Made by a program: the position numbers and the translations under genes
Assembly (NCBI GenBank): GCA_963801505.1
Contig: CAWDEY010000010.1
Span: 62,001 to 126,000, forward strand
Source of the DNA: JAOUFP01 sp963801505
Lineage (GTDB): Bacteria; Nitrospirota; Thermodesulfovibrionia; Thermodesulfovibrionales; UBA6898
DNA: 64,000 nt
Reading direction: 5' to 3'
The notes under the pieces: model-generated
Told to the model about the DNA's origin: nothing
The model's input: only the letters and a program-made list of their open reading frames with translations
Database searches by the model: none
Shown: piece by piece, positions 35,892 through 45,306 of the stretch
Position numbering within the stretch: the stretch's first letter is position 1
Layout: every line of letters starts with the position of its first letter

Positions 35892-36656
35892 ATGAAAGAA
35901 CCACAAACTGCTGTTAATTATTACTCTGATCTGAAATCAATAGATGAGGCCCTTGAGGCCTGCAATAAGACTGCAAATCCGGTCGAGTGGGCAAGGCTTA
36001 TGAATAATAAGGGGCTCATACTTATAAGTCTCGATAAATTCTCGGATGCCGAGGCCACCTTTATCGCGGCATTTCCTCAGGCGGACAGTCCGCTTAAGTG
36101 CAAGATACTCCTGAATTCAGCCAAAAATAATCTCCTGGCCAACAATACAGAAAACGCCCTTAAACAATTAAATAAAATCGCTCCCCTGGCCAAAGAATGT
36201 CCCAGACGACAGGCAACACTTTTTACCGGATATACGAGGTTGATCAAGGGCGAGGCGCTCTACCGGGCCAAAAATGACAAGCTCGCCCTTGCAGAATTCA
36301 AGATGGCTGAATACTCCTTCGAAGGTGAGGCGGACCTGAGCGGAGTTGGGATTTCGTGCATGGAGATAGCGCGTGTGCATATCAACAACAAGAACCTTAC
36401 TATAGCTTGGCCTTTTCTCAAAAAGAGCGAAAGTTGTCTTGCCAAATTCGGTCCTGATGAGAGTCTGGGTGTTGTGGTCTGCCGGGCTGTGGCGCTTTAC
36501 TATGACGGAAAGGAAGAGGAGGCTGAGGCACTTCTGAAGAAGGCCTACATGGGCATTGATGAGTTCGGCTTTGCAAGATACATGGTTTCAGAGATGCTGG
36601 ATGCTTACCTTTATATCAGGCTCAAGTCCGTGAGGTTTCAGAAAAATTTCCTCTGA
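35892..36656 (+). CDS. TPR-like protein of unknown function
   Basis: A 254-residue soluble protein beginning at ATG 35892 after CAAGGAAAT. It is helical, with degenerate TPR pairs such as RLMNNKGLILISLDKFSDAE and KGEALYRAKNDKLALAEFK. Such repeats mediate protein contacts. It has no signal peptide. It stands alone, 227 bp after the radical SAM gene, and 35665-35891 shows no other gene. No specific function can be given. Confidence 0.7.
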   Translation: MKEPQTAVNYYSDLKSIDEALEACNKTANPVEWARLMNNKGLILISLDKFSDAEATFIAAFPQADSPLKCKILLNSAKNNLLANNTENALKQLNKIAPLAKECPRRQATLFTGYTRLIKGEALYRAKNDKLALAEFKMAEYSFEGEADLSGVGISCMEIARVHINNKNLTIAWPFLKKSESCLAKFGPDESLGVVVCRAVALYYDGKEEEAEALLKKAYMGIDEFGFARYMVSEMLDAYLYIRLKSVRFQKNFL

Positions 36657-36792
36657 CAATCGTTACGCGAACCAGTACGACGCGCTCCGTATCGAGCGCT
36701 CATATAAGCCGTAGCTGGGACACTATCAGGTCATATACGGCTACATGCACTTGGAAGAATCATTGCAATCAGGAGTTATACTCGAAATAATA

Positions 36793-36960
36793 TCAGACTT
36801 TCTGTGTGCCGTTGCCGTTGTTTCCGTTGCCGCTTGCCACCTCAATCAGTTTCTTAAGGAAGGCTTTGAGCGTGGCAGGTCTTTTTTTTCCGGAGTCGCT
36901 GAGTGACGGATAAATTGTAATTCTCCCGTCCTTGTCAACTTCACATGTCCTGTATCCCAT
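36793..36960 (-). CDS. Possible small protein (55 aa)
   Basis: ATG 36960 to TGA 36793-36795 on the minus strand. The sequence starts MGYRTCEVDKDGRITIYPSL and continues as a basic helix-like part, ending in an Asn/Gly-rich tail (GNGNNGNGTQKV). TATAAT lies 6 bp before the ATG with no ribosome site, so it would be leaderless. Codon pattern and composition look protein-like. No family is recognised. Confidence 0.4.
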   Translation of the reverse strand: MGYRTCEVDKDGRITIYPSLSDSGKKRPATLKAFLKKLIEVASGNGNNGNGTQKV

Positions 36961-37170
36961 AAGATGATTATAGCAAAGTAAAGTGGTGAGAAAAATTAAA
37001 TTTTGTTCATTTTGAAAAGGGAAAAGGCCCCCGGAAAATTCATGGACCTAAATAAAGGAGTTAACCACAGAGCACACGGAGAATATAGATTAAAATAAAG
37101 GAGCTTGTGGCAAAACACGGCCCGCAGTAATGGTGCCCTGTTGTGACCATAGGATAAGAGAGACGCTAAA

Positions 37171-37206
37171 TATAAAAGGGAAAGGCAATAGCCTTTCCCT
37201 TTTATA
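37171..37206 (-). terminator. Terminator of glnA
   Basis: Near-perfect hairpin, AAAAGGGAAAGGC-AATA-GCCTTTCCCTTTT, about 20 bp past the glnA stop on the minus strand, with a flanking U run. Confidence 0.75.
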
Positions 37207-37227
37207 TGCGCTTATTGCGGCAGCGGC

Positions 37228-38640
37228 TTAAATATCATAGTACAGGAAAAACTCGTATGGATGCGGTCTGAGCCTCAGGGCATCAACCTCGTTGGTGCGT
37301 TTATAGCTTATCCACTTATCGATGGCATCCTGGGTAAAGACATCGCCTTTGAGCAGGAACTCATGGTCCGCCTCTAGTGCTTCAAGCGCCTCATCGAGAC
37401 TGCCGGGCATCGTCGGGACCGACGCTAACTCCTCAGGCCCGAGATCATAGATGTCCTTATCAAGCGGCTCACCCGGATGGATCTTGTTCTCTATACCATC
37501 AAGACCTGCCATCAGCATAGCTGAAAACGCAAGGTAGGTGTTGCAGGAAGGATCAGGGAACCTTACCTCGACCCTCTTTGCCTTCGGGCTTGCGGAATAA
37601 GTCGGTATTCTTATTGACGCAGAACGATTTCTTGCAGAGTATGCGAGATTTACCGGGGCTTCAAAGCCGGGGGTCAGTCTCTTGTAGGAGTTTGTTGTCG
37701 GGTTCGTCAGTGCAGCGAGGGCATGTGCATGTTTAAGCACTCCGCCAATGTAATAAAGCGCCATCTCGCTCAAGCCTGCGTAGCCGTTACCAGCAAAAAG
37801 GGGCTTGCCCTTTTTCCAGATGCTCTGGTGGACATGCATTCCTGAACCGTTGTCCCCGAAGAGGGGCTTAGGCATAAATGTTGCTGTCTTTCCATGTCTA
37901 ACTGCAACATTCTTGATGATGTATTTAAAGAGCATGTTCTTGTCAGCCATCTTGACCAGGGAATCAAACCTCATGTCAATCTCTGCCTGACCGGCTGTTG
38001 CGACTTCGTGATGCTCTCTTTCGACATAGATGCCGCACTTGATCATTTCCATGACCATCTCTGTTCTGAGGTTCACCTGACTGTCTGTTGGTGGGACAGG
38101 GAAATAGCCCTCCTTGTGTCTGGGTTTGTAGCCCAGGTTGGGATTTTCTTCGCGGCCGGAATTCCATATGCCCTCAGTTGATTCAATAAAGTAATAGCCG
38201 CTATGTGAATTCTGATCAAAACGTATGCCATCGAAGATAAAGAACTCGGCCTCAGGGCCGAAATAAGCTGTATCGCCGATGCCGGTCGATTTGAGATAAT
38301 TCTCAGCTTTTTGAGCTATGTATCTGGGGTCTCTCGTGTAGTACTCCTTGGTAATAGGGTCTACGATATTGCATATCAAACTTATCGTAGGATACTCCAT
38401 GAAGGGGTCCATGAAAGCAGTGTCAGCATCAGGCATAATAAGCATATCTGAAGTATTGATTGCCTGCCAGCCCCTGATTGAGGAGCCGTCAAAGCCAAGA
38501 CCATCTTCAAATACTGCCTCTGAAAGTTCCGCTATGGGGACAGCAAAATGCTGCCAGATTCCCGGAAAATCAAGAAACTTGAAATTTGCCATTACAGCCT
38601 TGTTTTTCTTTGCTAATTCTAGTACTTCTTTCGGTGTCAT
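37228..38640 (-). CDS. glnA: Glutamine synthetase type I
   Basis: A 470-residue enzyme that joins ammonia to glutamate using ATP. The start is ATG 38640 (MTPKEVLELAKKN) behind TTAGGAGGAAAA. The in-frame upstream start at 38703 is rejected. Visible motifs are DGSSIRGW, the metal/ATP part FMPKPLFGDNGSGMHVHQS and the flap region PGFEAPVN. The adenylylation tyrosine is present in KDIYDL, so it may be controlled by GlnE-type adenylylation. glnB lies 85 bp upstream on the same strand, the usual nitrogen-control pair. Confidence 0.96.
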   Translation of the reverse strand: MTPKEVLELAKKNKAVMANFKFLDFPGIWQHFAVPIAELSEAVFEDGLGFDGSSIRGWQAINTSDMLIMPDADTAFMDPFMEYPTISLICNIVDPITKEYYTRDPRYIAQKAENYLKSTGIGDTAYFGPEAEFFIFDGIRFDQNSHSGYYFIESTEGIWNSGREENPNLGYKPRHKEGYFPVPPTDSQVNLRTEMVMEMIKCGIYVEREHHEVATAGQAEIDMRFDSLVKMADKNMLFKYIIKNVAVRHGKTATFMPKPLFGDNGSGMHVHQSIWKKGKPLFAGNGYAGLSEMALYYIGGVLKHAHALAALTNPTTNSYKRLTPGFEAPVNLAYSARNRSASIRIPTYSASPKAKRVEVRFPDPSCNTYLAFSAMLMAGLDGIENKIHPGEPLDKDIYDLGPEELASVPTMPGSLDEALEALEADHEFLLKGDVFTQDAIDKWISYKRTNEVDALRLRPHPYEFFLYYDI

Positions 38641-38725
38641 TTTTCCTCCTAAGTATTTATTTATTGGTTGTTTGGGTTGGGGTTTGTTTTTGCGGATCCC
38701 CAAACCCGAATCTCTAACCCCTGTC

Positions 38726-39064
38726 TCACACTGCTGCTTCTCCGTGTTCTCCGGTCCTGATCCTTATCACTTCATCCACAGAATAAACGAAGATCTTCCC
38801 GTCTCCGATCTTCCCTGTTTTGGCAACCAGCTCAATGGTACTAACGACCTTTGGAGCAAGATCGTCAGGCGCTACAATCTCGAGCTTGATCTTCGGGATA
38901 AAATCCACAATATACTCTGCACCCCGATAGAGTTCTGTATGGCCTTTTTGCCGCCCGAACCCTTTTACCTCGGTCACCGTCATGCCATGAATACCCATAT
39001 CATTGAGGGCGTCTTTGACTTCATCCAGTTTAAAGGGCTTGATTATCGCCTCAATCTTTTTCAT
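38726..39064 (-). CDS. glnB: Nitrogen regulatory protein P-II
   Basis: A 112-residue PII protein starting MKKIEAIIKPFKLDEVKDAL. The T-loop carries the uridylylation residue Tyr51 (ELYRGAEYIVDF). The C-terminal EVIRIRTGEHGEAAV is typical of the GlnB/GlnK family. It senses 2-oxoglutarate and ATP/ADP and adjusts glutamine synthetase and nitrogen regulators. The ribosome site GGAGGTGAG is before ATG 39064. It lies between an amidotransferase-like gene and glnA on one strand. Confidence 0.95.
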   Translation of the reverse strand: MKKIEAIIKPFKLDEVKDALNDMGIHGMTVTEVKGFGRQKGHTELYRGAEYIVDFIPKIKLEIVAPDDLAPKVVSTIELVAKTGKIGDGKIFVYSVDEVIRIRTGEHGEAAV

Positions 39065-39087
39065 GTCTCACCTCCATTTCCATAAAT

Positions 39088-39795
39088 TTATACGCACTTG
39101 TCCTCTGCTTCAAAAAAATATCTGTAAAAATTCAGCGCCCGCTGCTGATAAATTTTATAGAACAATTCCGTGTCCCTTTTCAAAAGCACCTTATCTATTG
39201 GTTCATCCTTAAGCCAATCATATACAATATCCTCCGTCACTTCAATATGAAACTGAAAAGCATAGGCCTGATCGCCATACCGGAAGGCCTGATTTGGATA
39301 TAATTCCGATTTTGCGAGGCGCACGCCGCCTTCCGGAATATCAAAGGTCTCCCCATGCCACTGGAAAACCTTGAACCTCTTGAAATGCTCTCCTGTTTGA
39401 GGATGACGTGCCAGCCTTCCCATGAAACGGTCTATGCCAGCGTGATAATCCATTTCTATATCATACCAGCCAATCTCCTTCTCAGCGCCTGGATAGACCT
39501 TTGCTCCAAAAGCCTTCGCCATTATCTGAGCGCCCAGGCAGACGCCGAAGACCTTCCTGTTTTTCTCGGTGAAATCCCTGACCAGCTCAATTTCCCTGCT
39601 GATATAGGGGTATTTGTCCACATCATTGACGCTCATTGGACCACCCAGTATAACGAGGACATCAAAATCATCCGCCTGAGGGATGTCCTCAGAGGAAAGA
39701 TCAATAATAGTGTAAGCCATCTTGTTTGAGGCAAGAAAATCCTCAATTGTTCCAGGCCCCTCTTTAGGCGCATTTTTCAAAATCAGCACTGACAT
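39088..39795 (-). CDS. Class I glutamine amidotransferase-like protein
   Basis: A 235-residue single-domain protein (GMP-synthase-glutaminase-like). The nucleophile Cys is in GVCLGAQIMAKAFG, and the oxyanion strand is ILGGPMSVND. The catalytic His/Glu are in AFQFHIEVTED. The substrate is unknown. Family members are often called gamma-glutamyl hydrolase-like or GMP synthase-like. It precedes glnB by 23 bp, and a shared operon with glnBA suggests a link to glutamine use. Confidence 0.85.
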   Translation of the reverse strand: MSVLILKNAPKEGPGTIEDFLASNKMAYTIIDLSSEDIPQADDFDVLVILGGPMSVNDVDKYPYISREIELVRDFTEKNRKVFGVCLGAQIMAKAFGAKVYPGAEKEIGWYDIEMDYHAGIDRFMGRLARHPQTGEHFKRFKVFQWHGETFDIPEGGVRLAKSELYPNQAFRYGDQAYAFQFHIEVTEDIVYDWLKDEPIDKVLLKRDTELFYKIYQQRALNFYRYFFEAEDKCV

Positions 39796-39807
39796 GCATT
39801 CTTGAAT

Positions 39808-39823
39808 TGCAAGAACCTTACCA
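39808..39823 (-). promoter_or_regulatory. Weak sigma-54-like promoter before the amidotransferase-glnB-glnA unit
   Basis: On the minus strand the site reads TGGTAAGGTTCTTGCA. It has GG and GC 12 bp apart, as sigma-54 requires, and differs from the consensus at two positions. It is very close to the annotated ATG (39795), so either the start is further in or the match is chance. Confidence 0.25.
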
Positions 39824-39984
39824 GAATATAACTGTTTGGAAACAAATCATTTTCATGTTATCTGCAAGGACAAAATGCCTGTTCATTGATCACTACTGCC
39901 TGTTTTTTAGGCAGCCGGCTGCTTCAAAGGGATTATTATCGAAGAACCCTGAGGCAGAAACTGCAGTGCATAACAATTATGAAT

Positions 39985-40020
39985 ATAAAAAAAAGGGCCT
40001 CATTTCACTGAGGACCCTTC
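39985..40020 (-). terminator. Terminator of the 40079-40453 gene
   Basis: The minus-strand hairpin AAGGGTCCTCA-N6-TGAGGCCCTT is followed by a run of eight U residues. This is a textbook intrinsic terminator. Confidence 0.8.
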
Positions 40021-40078
40021 TTTCAGCTATCTCTTCCAATACGTTGTTTTGTTCAGCCTTCCTTTCGCTTTATAGCGC

Positions 40079-40453
40079 CTACTTCTGGTCCTCCTCCGTG
40101 TCCTTTGAAGCCTCATCCTTCTTTGCCTCTTTTCTCTTCTTACCAGTAAGGTATGACTCACTCGGCCTCCACCCAAAAGCTGCTCCTCCATGTGCCAACT
40201 CCATCACTCCGCCGCCTGCCTTCTGCGCCACAAGCTTTACCAGCATCGCTATCCCTATGAAAGGCAAAAATGCTGCGTACATAAGTCCGATTACAGGAGC
40301 CATCACAATGACGGCAGCCGCAGGCATCTTGTAATATGTCTTTTTGACATCTCCAGGCAGTGTCCCTTCAGCACTGATGTCGATCCTCTCTCCGTTTGTA
40401 AGGTTCCAGTATGTCCCCTTCCCTACCCTGTCTCCTCCATTATGTTTTAACAT
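40079..40453 (-). CDS. Small membrane protein of unknown function
   Basis: A 124-residue protein from ATG 40453, preceded by AAAGGAGGACA. The N-terminal half is soluble (MLKHNGGDRVGKGTYWNLTN). Two TM segments follow at ~44-60 and ~62-78 (AAAVIVMAPVIGLMY, AFLPFIGIAMLVKLV). The tail is charged and Lys/Glu-rich. The own promoter may use TATAAT at 40488-40493 (minus), and a strong terminator follows. Such proteins occur as hypotheticals in related bacteria, and no function is known to me. Confidence 0.75.
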   Translation of the reverse strand: MLKHNGGDRVGKGTYWNLTNGERIDISAEGTLPGDVKKTYYKMPAAAVIVMAPVIGLMYAAFLPFIGIAMLVKLVAQKAGGGVMELAHGGAAFGWRPSESYLTGKKRKEAKKDEASKDTEEDQK

Positions 40454-40645
40454 TGTCCTGTCCTCCTTTTTCCTTTTTCTTTTCTTGATTATAGCTTAGC
40501 GCAATGCTGCAGGACTGACAATCGGAAGGAGTTCTTAGTAAGTTGGAAATCTTTTCGTATCTGGAGAAAAAAGTCCGTAAGTCCGGAAATATTAGAAAAA
40601 TATTGTATAATGCTAATACTATTTTTTCTCTAATACTGAAAAGAC

Positions 40646-42172
40646 ATGCATAAAGACAACAAAACCATAGAACTTACGGCCCTGTATGAGATAAGCAAAC
40701 TCCTGGGTTCATCTCTCAACCTGAAATCAAACCTCAGGGGCGTAATGAGAGTGCTCTCTGAATATCTCGACATGAACAGGGGGACTGTTGCTCTTCTGAG
40801 TCATAATGAGGTCTCTATTATCTCAGCCCAGGGGATGACCGAAGAAGAGATAAAAAAAGGCAGATACAAACTCGGAGAAGGCATTATGGGTCGTGTCGCA
40901 AAACTTGGCTCTCCGATCGTAATACCCAATATCGGGGATGAGCCACTATTTCTTAACAAAACAGGGGCAAGAAAGACCATCAAAAAAGAGAATATAGCCT
41001 TTCTTTGCGTTCCGATAAAGTTTAAAAACGAGGTGCTGGGCGTCTTAAGCGTTGACCGGCTCTTTGGTTTTAAAGGCGTATCTTTTGAAGAAGACCTGCG
41101 CTTATTGAAGATCATCGCTTCGTTGATCGCCCAGTCAGCAAAACTGCATATGGAACTCGAAAGGGAACGGGAAGCCTTTACAGAGGAAAAGGAATATTTG
41201 AAACTCCAGCTAAAGGGCAAATACAAAGTCGATAATTTCATCGGCCAGTCAGACAGCATGCAGGAAGTCTTTGAGTCTATCCATAGAGTAGCGCCTTCAC
41301 TGGCAAATGTCCTGTTGCGGGGGGAAAGCGGTACAGGAAAAGAACTGGTTGCAAAGGCCATCCATTACATGAGCCTGAGGGCAAAGGGGCCGTTCATTAA
41401 ATTTAACTGCGCCTCTATCCCTGAAGGGCTTCTTGAATCAGAACTCTTCGGACACGAAAAAGGCGCTTTCACCGGCGCCATGGCTTTACGGAAAGGACGC
41501 TTTGAGCTTTCAGACAGGGGAACAATTTTTCTCGATGAGATAGGGGACCTGCCAATAACGCTGCAGCCCAAAATTCTCAGGGTCTTGCAGGAAAAAGAAT
41601 TCGAGAGGGTTGGTGGAGAAAAAACAATCAAGGTTGATATCAGACTTATAGCTGCAACGAGCAGAAATCTCGAAGATCTTGTCGCGGAAGGCAAATTCAG
41701 GGAAGACCTTTATTACCGGCTCAATGTAGTCCCTATCTATCTCCCGCCTCTCAGGGCAAGGATGGAAGACATAGGGCTTCTGACAGATCATTTCCTGAAA
41801 AAATACAACCAGGAAAACAATAAAAAAATAAAAATCTCTGCCGAAGCCCTGGGCCTGTTTTCAGAGTATGAATGGCCGGGCAATGTCAGAGAGCTTGAAA
41901 ATACAGTTGAAAGACTGGTAGTCATGTCAAAGGGGGCAGTCATCAACAGGTCTGACCTTCCGGTAAATATAAGAGAACAGTCCCTCAAGACAAAATATGC
42001 GTCCAATATGACAGACAACCTTCCTTCGACCGTAGAAGTCATTGAGAAGGACAAGATTATGGATGCTTTAAACAAGACCGGCTGGGTCCAGGCAAGGGCC
42101 GCAAAATTGCTCGGCATAACCCCAAGGCAGATCGGCTACAAGATTAAGAGGTATGGGATTGTAAATAAATAA
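40646..42172 (+). CDS. NifA-like sigma-54 activator (GAF-AAA-HTH)
   Basis: A 508-residue transcription activator with a GAF domain (~20-175). The AAA+ domain has Walker A GESGTGKELV, the intact sigma-54 loop GAFTGA, Walker B GTIFLDEIG and the arginine-finger region. A Fis-type HTH ends it (TGWVQARAAKLLGITPRQIG). The order and size match NifA. The cysteine pair of O2-sensitive NifA linkers is absent. No nif gene is present, so it could be a NifA paralogue. TATAAT at 40606-40611 is a likely -10 box. Its closeness to glnB-glnA fits nitrogen control but does not prove it. Confidence 0.85.
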   Translation: MHKDNKTIELTALYEISKLLGSSLNLKSNLRGVMRVLSEYLDMNRGTVALLSHNEVSIISAQGMTEEEIKKGRYKLGEGIMGRVAKLGSPIVIPNIGDEPLFLNKTGARKTIKKENIAFLCVPIKFKNEVLGVLSVDRLFGFKGVSFEEDLRLLKIIASLIAQSAKLHMELEREREAFTEEKEYLKLQLKGKYKVDNFIGQSDSMQEVFESIHRVAPSLANVLLRGESGTGKELVAKAIHYMSLRAKGPFIKFNCASIPEGLLESELFGHEKGAFTGAMALRKGRFELSDRGTIFLDEIGDLPITLQPKILRVLQEKEFERVGGEKTIKVDIRLIAATSRNLEDLVAEGKFREDLYYRLNVVPIYLPPLRARMEDIGLLTDHFLKKYNQENNKKIKISAEALGLFSEYEWPGNVRELENTVERLVVMSKGAVINRSDLPVNIREQSLKTKYASNMTDNLPSTVEVIEKDKIMDALNKTGWVQARAAKLLGITPRQIGYKIKRYGIVNK

Positions 42173-42250
42173 TTTTCTGGCATATGCCGGATTAGGCAAA
42201 CAAGATTTTGTCAGAATATCGCCTTGTTTTTCCTGCTTAAAGGTAACTGA

Positions 42251-42380
42251 TTAGGTGTTTAGACTGAAGACTGAAGACTGAAGGCTAAAGAGTTAGAGAT
42301 ACCTCAAAGTCCATCTCAAATATTCAGAGAGTTTTTATGCTCAACTAAAAGCCTTCCACCTTCAGTCTATCCACCTGAGT
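42251..42380. repeat. Palindrome-ended repeat, copy 1 (before mlaE)
   Basis: Begins TTAGGTGTTTAGACTGAAG and ends CTTCAGTCTATCCACCTGAG, which are imperfect inverted ends. A second copy with similar ends and the core GCCTTCCACCTTC lies at 45307-45435, at the other side of the mla genes. Downstream, 42400-42500 holds two hairpins with GGCAAGACC loops. There is no coding content. It is probably a REP- or MITE-like element. Confidence 0.55.
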
Positions 42381-42601
42381 GGTTATGCTTAATTGAAGAC
42401 TTCCTCCGGCAAGACCGCAGGGAATCTCAATGCAAGGAATGTTTTTTCATTATATTCGCTCGCTAACCCCGTGGCAAGACCACGGGGAATATCGCTCGCT
42501 ATCCATTTAATTTACAATCAAACAGTTGCGTATGATATTATATTTCACTTCAGAGAGGGTAAATATAGCTTTAAGATATTTCAAGGATTGATAATATTAC
42601 C

Positions 42602-43372
42602 ATGGAAAATATTTTAAGAATGCTGGGGAGATGGGGCCTTTCCACATTGAAGGAAATGGGGCATAAATTCATCTTTCTGCTGGATGCTCTCTATACTGTA
42701 TTTAAGCCGCCTTTTAAAATCCGCTTATTACTGAAGCAGATACGGTTTTTAGGCAACAAGTCTCTTCTGGTCATTTTGCTGACAGGGGCGTTTACCGGCA
42801 TGGTCCTGGCCCTTCAGTTATTTTATATCCTGAGAAAATTCGGCTCAGTGGGCCTGCTTGGTCCAGGCATTGCACTGAGCCTCATCAGGGAATTGGGCCC
42901 GGTCCTCTGTGCCCTGATGATTACAGGGAGGGCCGGTTCCGCACTTACGGCCGAGATAGGAATGATGAGGATCTCTGAACAGATAGATGCCCTCACAGCA
43001 ATGGCGCTAAATCCGGTAAGGTATCTCATTGTCCCTAATATTGTAGCCGCGATAATTGTTTTTCCCCTGCTTACCAGCATATTCAATGTAGTTGGCATAT
43101 ACGGAGGGTATCTGGTCGGGGTAAAAATCCTCGGGATAAGCTCAGGCACATACTTCTCCCTTATGAGGGACTATGTGGATATGGAAGACATAATGATAGG
43201 ACTGTATAAGTCCATAAGCTTCGGGATCATTGTCTCCTGGATATGCTGTTATAAGGGATTTTTTACGGGATACGGCGCAGAAGGAGTCAGTAAATCAACA
43301 ACAGAGGCGGTTGTTGCTTCCTCCATATTGATTCTGATCTGGGATTATTTTCTGGGCTCTTTTTTTATATAG
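42602..43372 (+). CDS. mlaE: MlaE-type lipid ABC transporter permease
   Basis: A 256-residue inner-membrane permease with about five TM segments. Family motifs are ELGPVLCALMITGRAGSALT and EIGMMRISEQIDALTAMALN. With MlaF, MlaD and periplasmic MlaC it moves phospholipids between the inner and outer membranes. It is first in a same-strand series (E, F, D, C), 81 bp before mlaF. The ATG follows ATAATATTACC without a strong ribosome site. Confidence 0.93.
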   Translation: MENILRMLGRWGLSTLKEMGHKFIFLLDALYTVFKPPFKIRLLLKQIRFLGNKSLLVILLTGAFTGMVLALQLFYILRKFGSVGLLGPGIALSLIRELGPVLCALMITGRAGSALTAEIGMMRISEQIDALTAMALNPVRYLIVPNIVAAIIVFPLLTSIFNVVGIYGGYLVGVKILGISSGTYFSLMRDYVDMEDIMIGLYKSISFGIIVSWICCYKGFFTGYGAEGVSKSTTEAVVASSILILIWDYFLGSFFI

Positions 43373-43452
43373 CAAGTGCAGTCAACAGGAATGCAACCAA
43401 AGACATGTATAAACAATATAGATGCTTAACCAGTTGAAACAGGAATAAGACA

Positions 43453-44202
43453 TTGATAGAAATTAAAGATCTCCACAAAGCCTTTGGCAGCCAGAAAGTG
43501 ATAAACGGCGCAAACCTGACAATCCGTGACAGGGAAGTTGTCACCATCATGGGAAAAAGCGGCTGTGGTAAAAGCGTATTGATAAAACATATCATCGGCC
43601 TGCTCAGTCCTGACAGCGGCAGCGTAGTAATCGACGGGGTTGACACAACCAACCTTGATGTCAGAGGATTTGACAAGATAAGGGAAAAGCTCGGTGTGCT
43701 CTTTCAGGGGGGCGCACTCTTTGATTCCCTGACTGTCAATGAAAATGTCGCCTTTCAACTCAATGAGAAAACCAAACTGGGCAAAGGAGAGATCCGTGAC
43801 AGGGTAATTCAGGCGCTTGAGGATGTTGGACTGAAGGATATGGGGAAGAAGTATCCCGCGGAACTAAGCGGAGGCATGAAAAAAAGGGCCGGGCTTGCAA
43901 GGGCACTGATTACAGAGCCTGCCATAGTTCTCTTTGACGAGCCCACAACAGGCCTCGACCCTATTATTTCAAGGTCCATTCACAGGCTTATAAGCACTAC
44001 CCATGAAAAATACCGGTATACTGCTGTAATCATCAGCCATGAAGTCCCCGGCATTTTTGAAATCAGCGATAAGGTCGCGATGCTGTACAATGGCATTATA
44101 GAAGAATGCGGCACCCCCGAGGAAATCATGAGCTCTTCCAATCCTGTAATTAAACAATTTATAACGGGCAGCCTTGAAGGCCCTATAGAATCTTTATCTT
44201 AA
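43453..44202 (+). CDS. mlaF: MlaF-type ABC transporter ATPase
   Basis: A 249-residue ATPase starting at TTG 43453 behind AGGAATAAG. Walker A is GKSGCGKSVL, the signature is LSGGMKKRAGLARAL, Walker B is IVLFDEPTTGLDP and the switch is ISHE. The GCGKSVLIKHIIGLL pattern marks the MlaF/Ttg2A group. It powers phospholipid transfer through MlaE. Confidence 0.95.
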   Translation: MIEIKDLHKAFGSQKVINGANLTIRDREVVTIMGKSGCGKSVLIKHIIGLLSPDSGSVVIDGVDTTNLDVRGFDKIREKLGVLFQGGALFDSLTVNENVAFQLNEKTKLGKGEIRDRVIQALEDVGLKDMGKKYPAELSGGMKKRAGLARALITEPAIVLFDEPTTGLDPIISRSIHRLISTTHEKYRYTAVIISHEVPGIFEISDKVAMLYNGIIEECGTPEEIMSSSNPVIKQFITGSLEGPIESLS

Positions 44203-44226
44203 GTCCATGAGGAGGTAACATTTAAG

Positions 44227-44670
44227 ATGAAAAAGTTTGACCTTGAAATCGCAGTGGGCTTTTTCCTTTTACTAGGAATTCTGTCCCTTGCATACATATC
44301 CATAAATCTGGGAAAAATTGAAATTGTCGGCAGAAACGCATACATTGTTTACGCTGAATTCGAAAAGGCCGGGGGTATCAAGCCAAAGGCTGTCGTTGAA
44401 ATAGCTGGCGTTGAGGTGGGTACAGTTAAAAGCGTGCGCATTACCAGCGATTATCGCGCAAAGCTGGCAATCGAAATTGACAAAAATATCAAAATACAGG
44501 AAGACGCCATAGCATCCATAAAGACCAAAGGTCTGATAGGAGAACAGTATGTCCAGATATCTCCCGGCGGGTCTGATAAGATGATTCAAAATGGTGGTAC
44601 AATAAGAGAAACAGAATCAGCCATAGACATTGAAGAGCTGATCTCTAAATATGTATTTGGAAAAGTATAA
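44227..44670 (+). CDS. mlaD: MlaD-type MCE-domain lipid-binding protein
   Basis: A 147-residue protein with one N-terminal TM (VGFFLLLGILSLAYISINLG) and one MCE domain (AEFEKAGGIKPKAVVEIAGV, GLIGEQYVQISPGG). MlaD forms a hexameric ring in the periplasm that accepts lipids. The ribosome site GAGGAGGTAAC precedes ATG 44227. The short C-terminus is normal for the single-MCE type. Confidence 0.93.
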   Translation: MKKFDLEIAVGFFLLLGILSLAYISINLGKIEIVGRNAYIVYAEFEKAGGIKPKAVVEIAGVEVGTVKSVRITSDYRAKLAIEIDKNIKIQEDAIASIKTKGLIGEQYVQISPGGSDKMIQNGGTIRETESAIDIEELISKYVFGKV

Positions 44671-44680
44671 AGGAGAGATT

Positions 44681-45289
44681 ATGGCTAAAAAAGCTGTTAT
44701 AACTTTATTTATCATTTTTGTCTTTGCTGCATTCACTGTTATTTCTCCTCCAAAAACAGAAGCAGGGGAGCCGACAGAACAGGTAAAACAGACAGTAGAT
44801 GCTATTATAAAGATCCTCAACAATAAGGAATTAAAAAAACCTGAAAATCACTCAGAAAGGCAAAAAAAGATCCGGGAGACCGTAGAAAAGAGGTTCGATT
44901 TCGAAGAGATGGCAAAGCGCTCCCTCGCCCTCCACTGGAAAAAAAGGACCCCTCAGGAACAGAAGGAGTTTGTATCTCTTTTTTCTGACCTGCTTGAAGA
45001 TACCTACATAAGAAAAATAGAAAGATATGAAGACGAAAAGGTAGTTTACACCGAAGAAAGAACAGACGGTCCCTATGCTACGGTAAGGACAAAAATCGTA
45101 ACCACAAAGGAAACAGAGATACCGGTAGATTACAAGATTTTCAAAAAAGATCAAAAGTGGGAAGTGTACGATATTATTGTCGAAGGCGTTAGCCTGGTGA
45201 ATAACTATAGAACACAATTCAACCAGATCATACGCTCCGGCTCCTACGAAGAACTCATAACGAGACTGAAAAAAAAGGTGATGAAGTAA
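44681..45289 (+). CDS. mlaC: MlaC-type periplasmic phospholipid-binding protein
   Basis: ATG 44681 follows AAAGGAGAGATT. A signal peptide (MAKKAVITLFIIFVFAAFTV) precedes a Ttg2D/MlaC domain (RFDFEEMAKRSLALHW, EQKEFVSLFSDLLEDTYI, VYDIIVEGVSLVNNYRTQF). It carries phospholipid between MlaD and the outer-membrane MlaA. About 202 residues, normal for the family. It is the last gene of mlaEFDC and converges with mlaA. Confidence 0.93.
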   Translation: MAKKAVITLFIIFVFAAFTVISPPKTEAGEPTEQVKQTVDAIIKILNNKELKKPENHSERQKKIRETVEKRFDFEEMAKRSLALHWKKRTPQEQKEFVSLFSDLLEDTYIRKIERYEDEKVVYTEERTDGPYATVRTKIVTTKETEIPVDYKIFKKDQKWEVYDIIVEGVSLVNNYRTQFNQIIRSGSYEELITRLKKKVMK

Positions 45290-45306
45290 CCACTACTTGT
45301 AGATGC

